This document shows, in pieces, positions 36,451 through 45,320 of a DNA stretch of 64,000 nucleotides (positions within the stretch are counted from its first letter, which is position 1; each line of letters starts with the position of its first letter). The notes beneath the pieces were generated by a model. That model was not told the origin of the DNA. It saw nothing but the letters and a program-made list of their open reading frames with translations, and did no database searches. Source of the DNA: Comamonas resistens (GTDB lineage: Bacteria; Pseudomonadota; Gammaproteobacteria; Burkholderiales; Burkholderiaceae_C); the NCBI RefSeq assembly GCF_030064165.1, contig NZ_CP125947.1, forward strand, positions 3,968,001 to 4,032,000, written 5' to 3'. The position numbers and the translations under genes are program-made.

Positions 36451-38541
36451 TTATTTGGACAGATCGAGCTGATACTTGCTCATGCCCTTGCCCAAGCCGT
36501 CATCGGCCGAAAGCACCGACACGCCCGTCAGGCCTGCCGCCTGGGCCACGCTCAAGGCATTGGTGCCGGAGCTGAACACCACCGGGCCGGCCGTCGTCAC
36601 CTTGGCAAAACGCCAGCTCTTGGCCGCACCATTGGCTGCACGCGTGATCTGCGGATTCTTGCGTACATACTCGATCACCACATCACGGTTCGCATCGGGG
36701 GATGCCCAGATGGTGGACGAACCGTTGAGCTTGGGGATGAAGCTGGCACCGCTGGTGGCACGGTAGTTGTTGGTCGCGATGATGAACTCTTGCGCCGTAT
36801 CCATGGGCTTGCCCAGATAACTGAGGTTCTTGATGCGGCTGCCCAGCGGCTGGGTCACGTCGATCTCGTACTGCACATCGGCGGTGGTGAACATATCGAA
36901 GTTGTAGCCCGGGAAGCTGCTGATCAAGGGCTGCTCGGCCGTCTTGCTCACGTCGATCTGGTTGAAGCGCTTGGCTGCAGCTTCCAGCCAGTCCTTGACA
37001 TCGGCACCGTTCACCTTCACCGCATACACGGTGTTAGGGTACAGATAAAGGTCGGCCGCGTTGTAGATGGCCAGCGGGCCAGTTGCCACATCGGTGAAGT
37101 CATTGCCGCCCTGGAAGCCCGACTTGAACGGCGCACTGACCGATAGCACGGGCAGATTGGCGTACTGGGGCAGACTGGACTTGATGTAGTTGGCCACATA
37201 AGCCTGCTGCGCCTGGTTCACGATCTGGATCGCACCGGGATCGCCCACATCGGCAAACAGCGTGCTCATGCGAAAGTCCGTGCTGCCGATCGGCGTCTTC
37301 ACATACTGGATGGCGGCCTGGTGCTGGCTTTCGATCAACGGTGCCACTGCGGGGTCCGCATCGACGAACACATTGGCCCCTGCGGCATCCTTGTTCTGGA
37401 TATTGCGCAGCTCACTCTTGCTGCCGGTCTTGGCCACGCTCCACTTCTTGCCGTCCCATTGCAGCGGCAGTTGGATCACGCCCAAGGCCTTGCCCCAGGA
37501 GCTGGCCATGACCGCAGGCACGCCGTTGATGGTGCCTGCCTGGTTGTCCACGCCGCTCTGGCTGTAGGCGGGCTTGGCCGACAGATCGGGGAACACGCTG
37601 TGCTGGTGACCCATGACCATGGCATCGATACCCGCCACCTTGGACAGATACAGGCCGGGGTTCTCCATGGTGGCCGAATAGGCCGAGCCGTCCAGACCGC
37701 CATGCAGCAGCGCCACCACCACATCGGCACCCTTGGCGCGCAACTCTGGCACGTATTTGCCGGCAGCCTCCACCGCGCCCTCGGTATAGACCTTGCCTTC
37801 AAGATAGCGCTTGTCCCAGTTCATGATGCCCGGCGTGGTGAAGCCGATCACGCCGATCTTGATGGGCAGCCTGACTTCCTTGCCATCGCTGCCCTTGGCC
37901 ACCATGGTGCGCTCCAGCACTGCATAGGGCTGAACCAGCGGCTTCTTGGTCTTGCTGCTGTAGACATTGGCCAGTACGGCCGGATAGCCGTTGCCCGCGC
38001 ATTTCTGGCTGGCATCGACGCCATCCACATCCAGGCCTCCGCCCAGCACCTGGTTGAGAAAGGGCAGGCCGTAGTTGAATTCATGATTGCCCAGCGTGCC
38101 CGCGTCGAAGCTCAACGCGCCCATGGCCTTATACATGGACAGCTGCTGTGTGCAGGGTATGGGCTTTACCTCGGCCTCGTAGTCGGCCAGGGCCGTGCCC
38201 TGGATGGTGTCGCCGTTGTCCACCAACAGCGTGTTGGCGAATTCCTTGCGGGCCGCACGGATCAGCGTGGCCGTGCGCTCGAAACCATAGGTCTTGTCTT
38301 CGGCCAGCTTGAAATAGTCATAGCTGCGCACATTGAAGTGCAGGTCCGTGGTCTCCAGAACGGCCAGCGTGGCCGTGGCGGGCAGGGAAGCGACAGGCGT
38401 TGTGCTGCTGTCATCGCTGCCGCCGCAGGCGGCCAGCAATGCTGCACAACCCACGGCCGTCAGCACATGGCGGCGTTGCTGCAATGCCCAAAAGAAACCG
38501 CCCAAGCGCAGCTTTGCGCCGGGCAAATCGAAATCCTGCAT
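36451..38541 (-). CDS. cpdB: CpdB-like 2',3'-cyclic phosphodiesterase/3'-nucleotidase lipoprotein
   Basis: 696 residues. Lipobox LLAAC (Cys39) after a hydrophobic stretch, then a calcineurin-like metallophosphoesterase domain: ETTDLHFNV, DNGDTIQGTALADY, GTLGNHEFNYGLPF, LLHGGLDGSAY and MGHQHSVFPDL supply the two-metal site. The 5'-nucleotidase C-terminal domain (about 400-640) contains ATNNYRATSGASFIPKL. It hydrolyses extracytoplasmic 2',3'-cyclic nucleotides and 3'-nucleotides for nucleoside and phosphate salvage. Own terminator; nothing else in the transcript. Confidence 0.9.
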   Translation of the reverse strand: MQDFDLPGAKLRLGGFFWALQQRRHVLTAVGCAALLAACGGSDDSSTTPVASLPATATLAVLETTDLHFNVRSYDYFKLAEDKTYGFERTATLIRAARKEFANTLLVDNGDTIQGTALADYEAEVKPIPCTQQLSMYKAMGALSFDAGTLGNHEFNYGLPFLNQVLGGGLDVDGVDASQKCAGNGYPAVLANVYSSKTKKPLVQPYAVLERTMVAKGSDGKEVRLPIKIGVIGFTTPGIMNWDKRYLEGKVYTEGAVEAAGKYVPELRAKGADVVVALLHGGLDGSAYSATMENPGLYLSKVAGIDAMVMGHQHSVFPDLSAKPAYSQSGVDNQAGTINGVPAVMASSWGKALGVIQLPLQWDGKKWSVAKTGSKSELRNIQNKDAAGANVFVDADPAVAPLIESQHQAAIQYVKTPIGSTDFRMSTLFADVGDPGAIQIVNQAQQAYVANYIKSSLPQYANLPVLSVSAPFKSGFQGGNDFTDVATGPLAIYNAADLYLYPNTVYAVKVNGADVKDWLEAAAKRFNQIDVSKTAEQPLISSFPGYNFDMFTTADVQYEIDVTQPLGSRIKNLSYLGKPMDTAQEFIIATNNYRATSGASFIPKLNGSSTIWASPDANRDVVIEYVRKNPQITRAANGAAKSWRFAKVTTAGPVVFSSGTNALSVAQAAGLTGVSVLSADDGLGKGMSKYQLDLSK

Positions 38542-38635
38542 GGTTGACCCTGCTTGTTGAAAAACAGGCAGTGTCTACAGGGCTTTTTACAGCGTCATGA
38601 AGGAAATTTGACGCTTTGAAACTGGGCTCAGGAGC

Positions 38636-39040
38636 TCAGGCGCCGCGATTGCGCATCCAGTCCGCCGTGTTCATGAAGCTGGCCTTGAGGCGCGTGCGCA
38701 AGGCCTCGGGTACTTCGGTCTCGCCCATGGCCTGATCCATGCAAGCCACCCACTGGTCGCGCTCCTGGATTCCGATGGAAAACGGCATATGGCGCATGCG
38801 CAGACGCGGATGACCGAAACGATCCTGGTAATAGTCGGGGCCGCCCAGCCAGCCGCAGAGAAACCAGAACAGCTTCTGGCGCGCATCGGCCAGCGTGCTG
38901 CCATGGGCGGCACGTAGCTCCTTGTAGCCGGGCTCCAGATCCATGAGGTCATAGAAACGGGCAACCAGTTGCTGGACTTTGTCTTCGCCACCTATCCATT
39001 CGTAGGGGGTGTCAAACGGGGGCTTTTCTTCAATCTGCAT
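38636..39040 (-). CDS. Group II truncated hemoglobin
   Basis: 134 residues. Proximal His in RFGHPRLRMRHMPFSIG, plus Trp in DQWVACM (G8 Trp of group II globins) and FYDLMDLEP at the B/CD region. Group II truncated globins bind O2, CO and NO and act in NO or peroxide handling. The start overlaps the last 11 bases of the upstream MFS gene, so both are in one transcript. Confidence 0.92.
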   Translation of the reverse strand: MQIEEKPPFDTPYEWIGGEDKVQQLVARFYDLMDLEPGYKELRAAHGSTLADARQKLFWFLCGWLGGPDYYQDRFGHPRLRMRHMPFSIGIQERDQWVACMDQAMGETEVPEALRTRLKASFMNTADWMRNRGA

Positions 39041-40622
39041 GTGTAGCGGCTTTGCGAGTCAGTCCCGATTGTCGGACATGCGGCATGTCCGTACCCGAGC
39101 GCAGGAATGCGAAAACGCCAACGGCCGTCAGCACCGTCACGCCGGCCAGCACATCGAGCAAGCTGGAAAAGGCCAGGCCGTAGGCCCTGAGCAGCTCTGC
39201 GGCTGATGCGCCTTGCATCAGAGCCAATGCGCCCTGCATATTGCCGGTGACCAGCATCTGGGCCACGGCCGAGCCATGCTGCATGGACGGCCAGATGGCC
39301 GTCAGCTCCCGCGCCAGCAGCGCTGCCAGCACCGCCCCGACCACGGCCAGGGCAATGCCTTCGCCTGCCACACGTACGGTGCTGAAGATGCCCGTGGCCA
39401 TGCCGGCACGCTCGCGCGGCACCACTGTCACGGCCAGCCCGTCCATCAGCCCCCAGGGCAGTCCTATGCCCAGACCGATCAGCAGCAGCGGTGCGGACAT
39501 CTGCGCCAGGTCCGAGCCGGGCGCGCAGCGGCCCAGCCACAGCAAGCCCGTGGCACAGACCAGCAACCCCGCCCCACAGAGCAAGGCAGCCGACAGCCAG
39601 CGCGAGAGCCAGCCCGCCAGCAGCGGCACGAACAGCATGGGCAGCGACAGCACGAACATGCGCTGGCCGGCCGCGAGCGGCGCCAGGCCTTCCACGCCGA
39701 TGAAGCGCAGCGGCAGCAGCACCAGCAGCACCACGAAGGCGTAGGCCGGTGCTGCGGCCAGCAGCTGCACGCCGACAAAGCGCGGATAACGGAACAGCGA
39801 CAGATCCAGCATGGGATGGGGGCTGCGTCGCTCGATCTGTACAAAGGCCGCCGCCGCCAGCAGGGCTGCCGCCAGGGTCAGCCATGTGCTGCCATGCAAC
39901 CAGCCCGTTTCCGGGACTTGCAGCATGCCCCAGGTCAACAGAGCCAGCGCCAGCGTGAATGACAGCGCACCCGGCAGGTCCAGCCGCTGCGCCTGCGGAT
40001 TGCGGGATTCAGGCATATGGCGCAGGCCAAGCAGCAGAGCGACGAATGCCGCGGCGGCTGCGCTGAGCACCACGCTGCGCCAGCCCCAGCTTTGCAGCAA
40101 CCAGCCCGACAGCAAGGGCCCGAAGGCCAGCCCAACACCAAAGGAGGCACCTACGAAACTGAAGGCCCGGGTACGCCTGGCACCATCGTAGGCCTGGGCC
40201 AGGCCTGCTGTGCCTGCCGCCAGTGCAGCAGCCGCGCCCAGCCCCTGCAGTGCCCGCAGCAGATCGAAGCCGATGATGGCCCCTTTGCCCTGCAGGCAGA
40301 CCTGCAGCAGCACGCTGCCAACCACTACGGCCAGCCCCGCCAGAAATACACGCCGCCGCCCGTAGATGTCGGCCAGTGCTCCTGCCGCCATCAGCGTGGC
40401 ACCGAAACTCAGCATGAAGGCATTGGTGACCCAATTCAGCGCCAGAGGGCTGCCGCCCAGCGCCTCGCGCAGCGCCGGCAGCGCCACGGCCGGCCCGGTA
40501 AAGCTCAGTGGCATGGCCAGCGCGGCCAGGCATACCGACAGCAGCACCCAGGCAGGCGATGCGCGGCTGGCGCAAACAGGAAGATCCGTGTGCGGGCGGG
40601 ATGGGGAAGTGGAGCAAGACAT
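39030..40622 (-). CDS. MFS drug exporter, 14-helix type
   Basis: 530 residues, about 14 membrane helices (DHA2/EmrB-QacA type). Motif A is ALADIYGRRRVFLAG near residue 80; motif C-like GLGIGLPWGLMDG and the AGMATGIFSTVRVAGEGIALA block follow. Likely a proton-coupled drug or metabolite exporter. It diverges from a LysR gene, the usual sign of control by that regulator, and is followed by a globin in the same transcript. Start at 40622 removes 31 unconserved residues. Confidence 0.88.
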   Translation of the reverse strand: MSCSTSPSRPHTDLPVCASRASPAWVLLSVCLAALAMPLSFTGPAVALPALREALGGSPLALNWVTNAFMLSFGATLMAAGALADIYGRRRVFLAGLAVVVGSVLLQVCLQGKGAIIGFDLLRALQGLGAAAALAAGTAGLAQAYDGARRTRAFSFVGASFGVGLAFGPLLSGWLLQSWGWRSVVLSAAAAAFVALLLGLRHMPESRNPQAQRLDLPGALSFTLALALLTWGMLQVPETGWLHGSTWLTLAAALLAAAAFVQIERRSPHPMLDLSLFRYPRFVGVQLLAAAPAYAFVVLLVLLPLRFIGVEGLAPLAAGQRMFVLSLPMLFVPLLAGWLSRWLSAALLCGAGLLVCATGLLWLGRCAPGSDLAQMSAPLLLIGLGIGLPWGLMDGLAVTVVPRERAGMATGIFSTVRVAGEGIALAVVGAVLAALLARELTAIWPSMQHGSAVAQMLVTGNMQGALALMQGASAAELLRAYGLAFSSLLDVLAGVTVLTAVGVFAFLRSGTDMPHVRQSGLTRKAATHAD

Positions 40623-40730
40623 GGAGGGCTGGTGTCGTGAATCAATCAGACATGAACGATAAAAGCGCTCCAATGAAACGAAAATAGCTGAAGCACTCCC
40701 CACAATCCCAACCAAAGGTTGCCAATCACC

Positions 40731-41606
40731 ATGGACAGCTTCAGCGGACTCGAGTCCTTTGTACGTGCCGCCGATCTGCTGAGCTTTGCCGAGGCCGGTC
40801 GCGCACTCGGCATCTCGGCCTCGGCTGTTGGCAAGAACGTGGCGCGCCTGGAGCAGCAGCTAGGCCTGCGCCTGTTCCATCGCACCACACGCCAGGTTCG
40901 CCTGACGCAGGAAGGCGCGCTGTTCCACGAGCGCTGCCGGCGCATCCTCGACGAACTGCACGATGCACGCGCTGCCATGCAGGCCGCCGCCCAAGCGCCG
41001 CGCGGCCGGCTGCGCGTGAGCCTGCCCACCATCGGCTACCGTTTTCTGCTGCCCGTGCTGCCCGAATTCCAGGCTCGCTATCCCGAAGTGGAGCTGGATC
41101 TTGACTTCAACGACCATCTGGTCGATGTCGTAGAGGCCGGCCTCGATGTGGTCATCCGCAGCGGCGAGCTGGCCGACTCGCGGCTGGTGGCACGCCGACT
41201 AGGGCCGTTTCGCTTCATTCTCGCGGCCTCGCCGGCCTATCTGACCGAGCGCGGCCTGCCGCTCACACCGGCCGACCTTGCCGGACACAGCAGCCTGCGC
41301 TATCGCTTTCTGAACAGCGGCAAGCTCGAGGAATGGACGCTGCCCGGGCTGCCGGCCATGCCCATCGCCCTGGTCTGCAACAATATGGAAGCCATGCTGG
41401 GCGCGGCCGTCTCAGGCCTGGGCCTGGCCTATATGCCCGACTTCCTGGCCCGCGACGCACTGGCACGTGGCGAGCTCCAGCAGGTCCTGGCTCAGCAGCT
41501 CACGCATAGCGGGCAGTTCTCGGCACTCTGGCCTTCCAGCCGCCAGCTCTCGCCCAAGGTCCGGGCTTTTGTGGATTTTGCGAGCGAGCGGCTGTTCAAG
41601 GGCTAG
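40731..41606 (+). CDS. LysR-family transcriptional regulator
   Basis: 291 residues. HTH at about 1-60 (FSGLESFVRAADLLSFAEAG, ALGISASAVGKNVARLEQQ, RLFHRTTRQVRLTQEG), then a LysR substrate-binding domain. It belongs to the CrgA-like group. The ATG at 40731 is preferred to a TTG at 40719. It is divergent from the MFS-globin pair, with 108 bases between them, and probably governs it. Confidence 0.92.
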   Translation: MDSFSGLESFVRAADLLSFAEAGRALGISASAVGKNVARLEQQLGLRLFHRTTRQVRLTQEGALFHERCRRILDELHDARAAMQAAAQAPRGRLRVSLPTIGYRFLLPVLPEFQARYPEVELDLDFNDHLVDVVEAGLDVVIRSGELADSRLVARRLGPFRFILAASPAYLTERGLPLTPADLAGHSSLRYRFLNSGKLEEWTLPGLPAMPIALVCNNMEAMLGAAVSGLGLAYMPDFLARDALARGELQQVLAQQLTHSGQFSALWPSSRQLSPKVRAFVDFASERLFKG

Positions 41607-41611
41607 CCTTA

Positions 41612-41878
41612 GAACGTGCTTACGATCTCTACGCAGTCGCGTTGGAGCGCAATCGGGATGAGTTCGAAGCGGTGGCTCGCCGCTTGCACCGGGGTGCAAG
41701 CAAGAGACAGCGCACAGAAATCGCCCGATTTCGCTCCAACCCTTCGGGACAGTGTCTTTGCGGGCGATCTGCGGCGTTGCGAATCCTCGCAATAGCACGG
41801 CTATTGCTGCGGTATCGCGCCTTGCATCACATCCCGCAAAGCCTCTGTCGCGGCGCGAGGAGATCGTAAGCACGTTCT
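41612..41878. mobile_element. MITE-like 267-bp element
   Basis: Perfect 19-bp terminal inverted repeats AGAACGTGCTTACGATCTC (41612-41630) and its reverse complement (41860-41878). If the outer A/T is not counted, a TTA duplication flanks it (41610-41612, 41878-41880). Inside: GCTTGCACC GG GGTGCAAGC (41682-41701), GCAATAGC ACG GCTATTGC (41789-41807), and a nested pair GTTGGAGCGCAATCGGG / CCCGATTTCGCTCCAAC (41641-41657, 41724-41740; one mismatch). No coding potential. The right-hand TTA is the stop codon of the FtsX-type gene. Confidence 0.7.
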
Positions 41879-44415
41879 TATTCCGCCGCCTGGCGCAGCG
41901 TGATCATCACCGGGCGGCTGACCACCTCGCGCAAGGCCCACCAGCCGGCCAGCCAAGCCAGCAATGCGCCCGCCAGCGCGCCCACCAGCGGTACCCACCA
42001 GAGCACATTCCAATCGAAATCGAACACCCAGCGCGCCAGCGCCCAGCCCACGGCCAGGGCCACGCAGCTGGCCAGAAAGCCGGCCATCAGGCCCACTCCG
42101 GCCAGCTCGGCACTCTGCACCTGCTGTAGCAGGCCGGACCTGGCACCCACGGCGCGCATGATGGCGTATTCGCGCGCTCTTTCCTCACGCGTGCCGGTGA
42201 CGGAAGCAAACAGCACGACCAGACCCGCCACCAGCGTGAAGCCGAACAGGAACTCCACGGCGCGTATGACCTGGTCCATCACCTGCTGCACCTGGGCCAG
42301 CGTGCTGCTCAGGTCCACATTGGTGATGTTGGGAAATTCATTGACCAGCGCATTGTCAAAGCCCTTGACGTCGGGCGCGCGATAGGCCGCCAGATAGGTC
42401 ACGGCCACGTCATCCAGGTGCCGGACCGGGTAGATCACAAAGAAGTTGGCCCGCATGGAACTCCAGTCCACCTTGCGCAGGCTGGTAATGCGGGCCTCGC
42501 TTTCCTGCCCACCCACATCGAAGCGCAAGGTATCACCAAGCTTCAAGCCAAGCGTCTTGGCAATGCCTTCCTCCATGCTGATGGCGCCCTGCTCGCCCAC
42601 CGTCCAGCGGCCGCCCACGATCTGATTGTGATCGGGCATGGCTTCGGCCGTGGAGATATTGAACTCCCTGTCCACCAGACGCTTGGCCCTATCCTCGGCA
42701 TAGTCGTCGGGACTCACATCCTTGCCGTTGACGGCAATCAGCCGCCCGCGAATCATGGGATACCAGTCATAACTGTGCACGCCCGCTTTCTGCAGCGCCG
42801 TCTGAAATTCCTGTGCCTGATCGGGCTGGATATTGATGACAAAGCGATCGGGAGCATCGGCCGGCGTGGCCTTGCGCCAGCTGGCAATCAGATCGGTGCG
42901 CAGCAGCACCAGCAACACCAGAGCCAACAAACCTACAGCCAGACTGCTGACCTGCACCACCGCATAGACGGGCTTGGCCGAGACCTGGCGCGTGGCCATG
43001 ACCAGCCAGCGCGGCGCCGTGGCCTCATTGACCAGGCGGCGCAGCAGCTTCACGGCCAGCCAGGCCAGGCCTGCAAACAGCAGCACGGCAGCTGCGAAAC
43101 CGCCGACGGCAATCAGGCCCAGCTTGATATCGCGGCTGGCCGCCATCAACAGCGCGGCAAAGCCCGCCACCCCCACGCCCAATACCAGCCAGGATGCGGG
43201 TTTGAGCGCCCCCAGATCGCGCCGCATCACACGCAGCGGCGGCACCTGCGCCAGTTGCAGCACCGGCGGCAGACCAAAGGCCAGCAGCAAGGTCATGCCC
43301 ATGCCTACACCCAGAGCCGCAGGCCATATGCCTGCAGCCGGCAAGGCCGCCTCCAGCAGGCCGGCCAGCAGCCAGACAAACACATGGTGCACGGCCCAGC
43401 CCAGCAGCACGCCGGCCAGACTGGAAGCCAGCCCTATGCAGACGAACTCCACCACATAGCTCATGGCGATGCGGCGCTGGCTCTGTCCCAATACACGCAG
43501 CATGGCCGAGGCATCGAGATGATTGTTGGCGAAAGATCGCGCAGCCAGTGCCACGGCCACGGCCGAGAGCAGCGCGGACAGCAGCGCCACCAGACTGAGG
43601 AATTTCTCGGCCCTGTCCAGGGTCTGGCGCATTTCGGGGCGACCGCTTTCCAGCGACTCTATGTGCACACCATGCAAGCCCTTGGCCTGCTCCTGTGCCC
43701 AGTTCAGATAGCGCTGCGCAGCTTGTTCTCCGGCCCGACCGGCCTCGACCGCAGAGGCCACAGCCAGCCGATAGGTGACGCGGCTGGCCGGCTGCACCAG
43801 TTTCGTTGCAGCCAAATCTTCGCTGGCGATCATCACGCGCGGCGCAAAGCTCATGAAGCCTGCACCACGATCGGGCTCGATGGCAATGATGTGGGCGATT
43901 CTGAAGCTGGCGTCCCCCAGCAGCAACTGGTCGCCAAGCTTCAGGCCCAGAGCCTCCAGCAGCGGCGCATCGACCCAGACATGACCACTTTCCGGGATGG
44001 CACGCACCTCCAGATCGGGTTGGCCCGGCCCCTGGTTCAGATGCAGCACGCCACGCAGCGGGTAGCCGGGCTCCACACTCTTGAGCGCCACCAGACGGCT
44101 CGCGCCACCTTGCTCCTGGCTGGCCCGAGCCATGGTCGGGAAACTGGCCGACGCCACCGTCTGCAGATGCTGCTCATGGGCATGAGTGGTAAATATGGCC
44201 GGCGCAGGATTGTCGCTGACCACCACCACATCGCCGCCCAGCAGCTGTCTCGCATCACGCTGCAGGCCAGCCTGCAGGCGGTCGGCAAAAAAGCCCACCG
44301 AGCTCAGTGCCGCCACGGCCAGCAATACGGCCACAATGACCAGGCGCAGCTCTCCCGCGCGCAGGTCGCGCCAGAGATTGCGCAGTCCCAGAATCCAGAC
44401 AGATGATGCTTGCAT
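41878..44415 (-). CDS. FtsX-family ABC transporter permease, YbbP-like
   Basis: 845 residues with an N-terminal helix (ELRLVIVAVLLAVAALSSVG), a MacB-like periplasmic part, and two FtsX domains (about 265-385 and 720-840; the second includes GFTLVAGLVVLFASVTGTREERAREYAIMRAVGA). This is the YbbP arrangement, normally paired with an ATPase YbbA and a lipase TesA. No ATPase gene is beside it here: the neighbours are a LysR gene and a TauE gene. Its stop codon abuts the MITE-like element, whose insertion may have altered the original 3' end. Confidence 0.88.
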   Translation of the reverse strand: MQASSVWILGLRNLWRDLRAGELRLVIVAVLLAVAALSSVGFFADRLQAGLQRDARQLLGGDVVVVSDNPAPAIFTTHAHEQHLQTVASASFPTMARASQEQGGASRLVALKSVEPGYPLRGVLHLNQGPGQPDLEVRAIPESGHVWVDAPLLEALGLKLGDQLLLGDASFRIAHIIAIEPDRGAGFMSFAPRVMIASEDLAATKLVQPASRVTYRLAVASAVEAGRAGEQAAQRYLNWAQEQAKGLHGVHIESLESGRPEMRQTLDRAEKFLSLVALLSALLSAVAVALAARSFANNHLDASAMLRVLGQSQRRIAMSYVVEFVCIGLASSLAGVLLGWAVHHVFVWLLAGLLEAALPAAGIWPAALGVGMGMTLLLAFGLPPVLQLAQVPPLRVMRRDLGALKPASWLVLGVGVAGFAALLMAASRDIKLGLIAVGGFAAAVLLFAGLAWLAVKLLRRLVNEATAPRWLVMATRQVSAKPVYAVVQVSSLAVGLLALVLLVLLRTDLIASWRKATPADAPDRFVINIQPDQAQEFQTALQKAGVHSYDWYPMIRGRLIAVNGKDVSPDDYAEDRAKRLVDREFNISTAEAMPDHNQIVGGRWTVGEQGAISMEEGIAKTLGLKLGDTLRFDVGGQESEARITSLRKVDWSSMRANFFVIYPVRHLDDVAVTYLAAYRAPDVKGFDNALVNEFPNITNVDLSSTLAQVQQVMDQVIRAVEFLFGFTLVAGLVVLFASVTGTREERAREYAIMRAVGARSGLLQQVQSAELAGVGLMAGFLASCVALAVGWALARWVFDFDWNVLWWVPLVGALAGALLAWLAGWWALREVVSRPVMITLRQAAE

Positions 44416-44517
44416 GGTCCGCACGATAGCGCAGCCGTCTGATCCGATGCGAAAACTGCACGGCAATTCCCTGCGTCCCCCCCACCCATAATCGGCCCAT
44501 CAGATGGAGACAAGAAC

Positions 44518-45279
44518 GTGGAAATGATGCTGGTGGTGGCCCTGGGGGCTGCGGTGGCTGGTTTTGTGCAGGGGCTGTCGGGCTTTGCATTTGGCATGGT
44601 GGCCATGTCGTTCTGGGCCTGGGTGCTGGAGCCACAGCTGGCCGCCGTACTCTCGGTATTTGGCTCGCTCACGGGGCAGATCATTGCGGCCTTCGCCGTG
44701 CGGCGCGAATTTCACTGGAAGCCGCTGCTGCCGTTCATCGCCGGCGGCCTGGTCGGCATTCCCATGGGTGTAGCTGTGATGCCGCATCTGAATATGGACT
44801 GGTTCAAATTCGGTCTGGGCCTGCTGCTGGTGCTCTGGTGCCCCACCATGCTGCTCAGCGCCCACCTGCCCCGGTTGACGCTGGACGGCGGCCTGCTGGC
44901 TCGCTGCACCGACGCGCTTGCGGGCCTGATTGGTGGCGCCATGGGCGGGCTCGGTGGTTTCAGCGGCACCGTGCCCACGCTCTGGTGCACGCTGCGCGGC
45001 CTTGAGCGCCATGTGCAGCGCACGGTGATCCAGAACTTCAACCTATCGGTGCTGACCGTCACCATGGCCAGCTATCTGGCTACCGGCATGATCCAGCCGG
45101 CCATGTGGCACTGGTTTGCCGTGGTACTGCCAGCCGTGCTGGTGCCGGTCATCTTCGGTACACGCGTCTACAAGGGCGTGAGCGATGCACGTTTTCGCCA
45201 GATTGTGCTGAGCCTGCTGCCCTGCTCGGGCCTTGCCATGCTGGCGGCATCCGTGCCACGGCTTTTCTTTGCGCAATGA
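44518..45279 (+). CDS. TauE/SafE-family sulfite/anion exporter
   Basis: 253 residues, about 7-8 membrane helices, duplicated TSUP half-repeats: AAVAGFVQGLSGFAFGMVAM in the first and LAGLIGGAMGGLGGFSGTVP in the second. GTG start with GGAGA ribosome site; ATGs at 44524/44527 are alternatives. TSUP proteins such as TauE export sulfite or sulfoacetate. Here it may remove sulfite released by Xsc, but it lies 15.6 kb beyond pta, so the link is inference. Confidence 0.85.
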   Translation: MEMMLVVALGAAVAGFVQGLSGFAFGMVAMSFWAWVLEPQLAAVLSVFGSLTGQIIAAFAVRREFHWKPLLPFIAGGLVGIPMGVAVMPHLNMDWFKFGLGLLLVLWCPTMLLSAHLPRLTLDGGLLARCTDALAGLIGGAMGGLGGFSGTVPTLWCTLRGLERHVQRTVIQNFNLSVLTVTMASYLATGMIQPAMWHWFAVVLPAVLVPVIFGTRVYKGVSDARFRQIVLSLLPCSGLAMLAASVPRLFFAQ

Positions 45280-45320
45280 CGTAAAACTGCCTACGGCAAG
45301 GCTGATCGCATGCCACTACC

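Noticed and set aside
42418..44406. 662-residue plus-strand ORF opposite the FtsX-type gene
   Set aside because: Shadow ORF, rich in His, Gln and Arg without domains.
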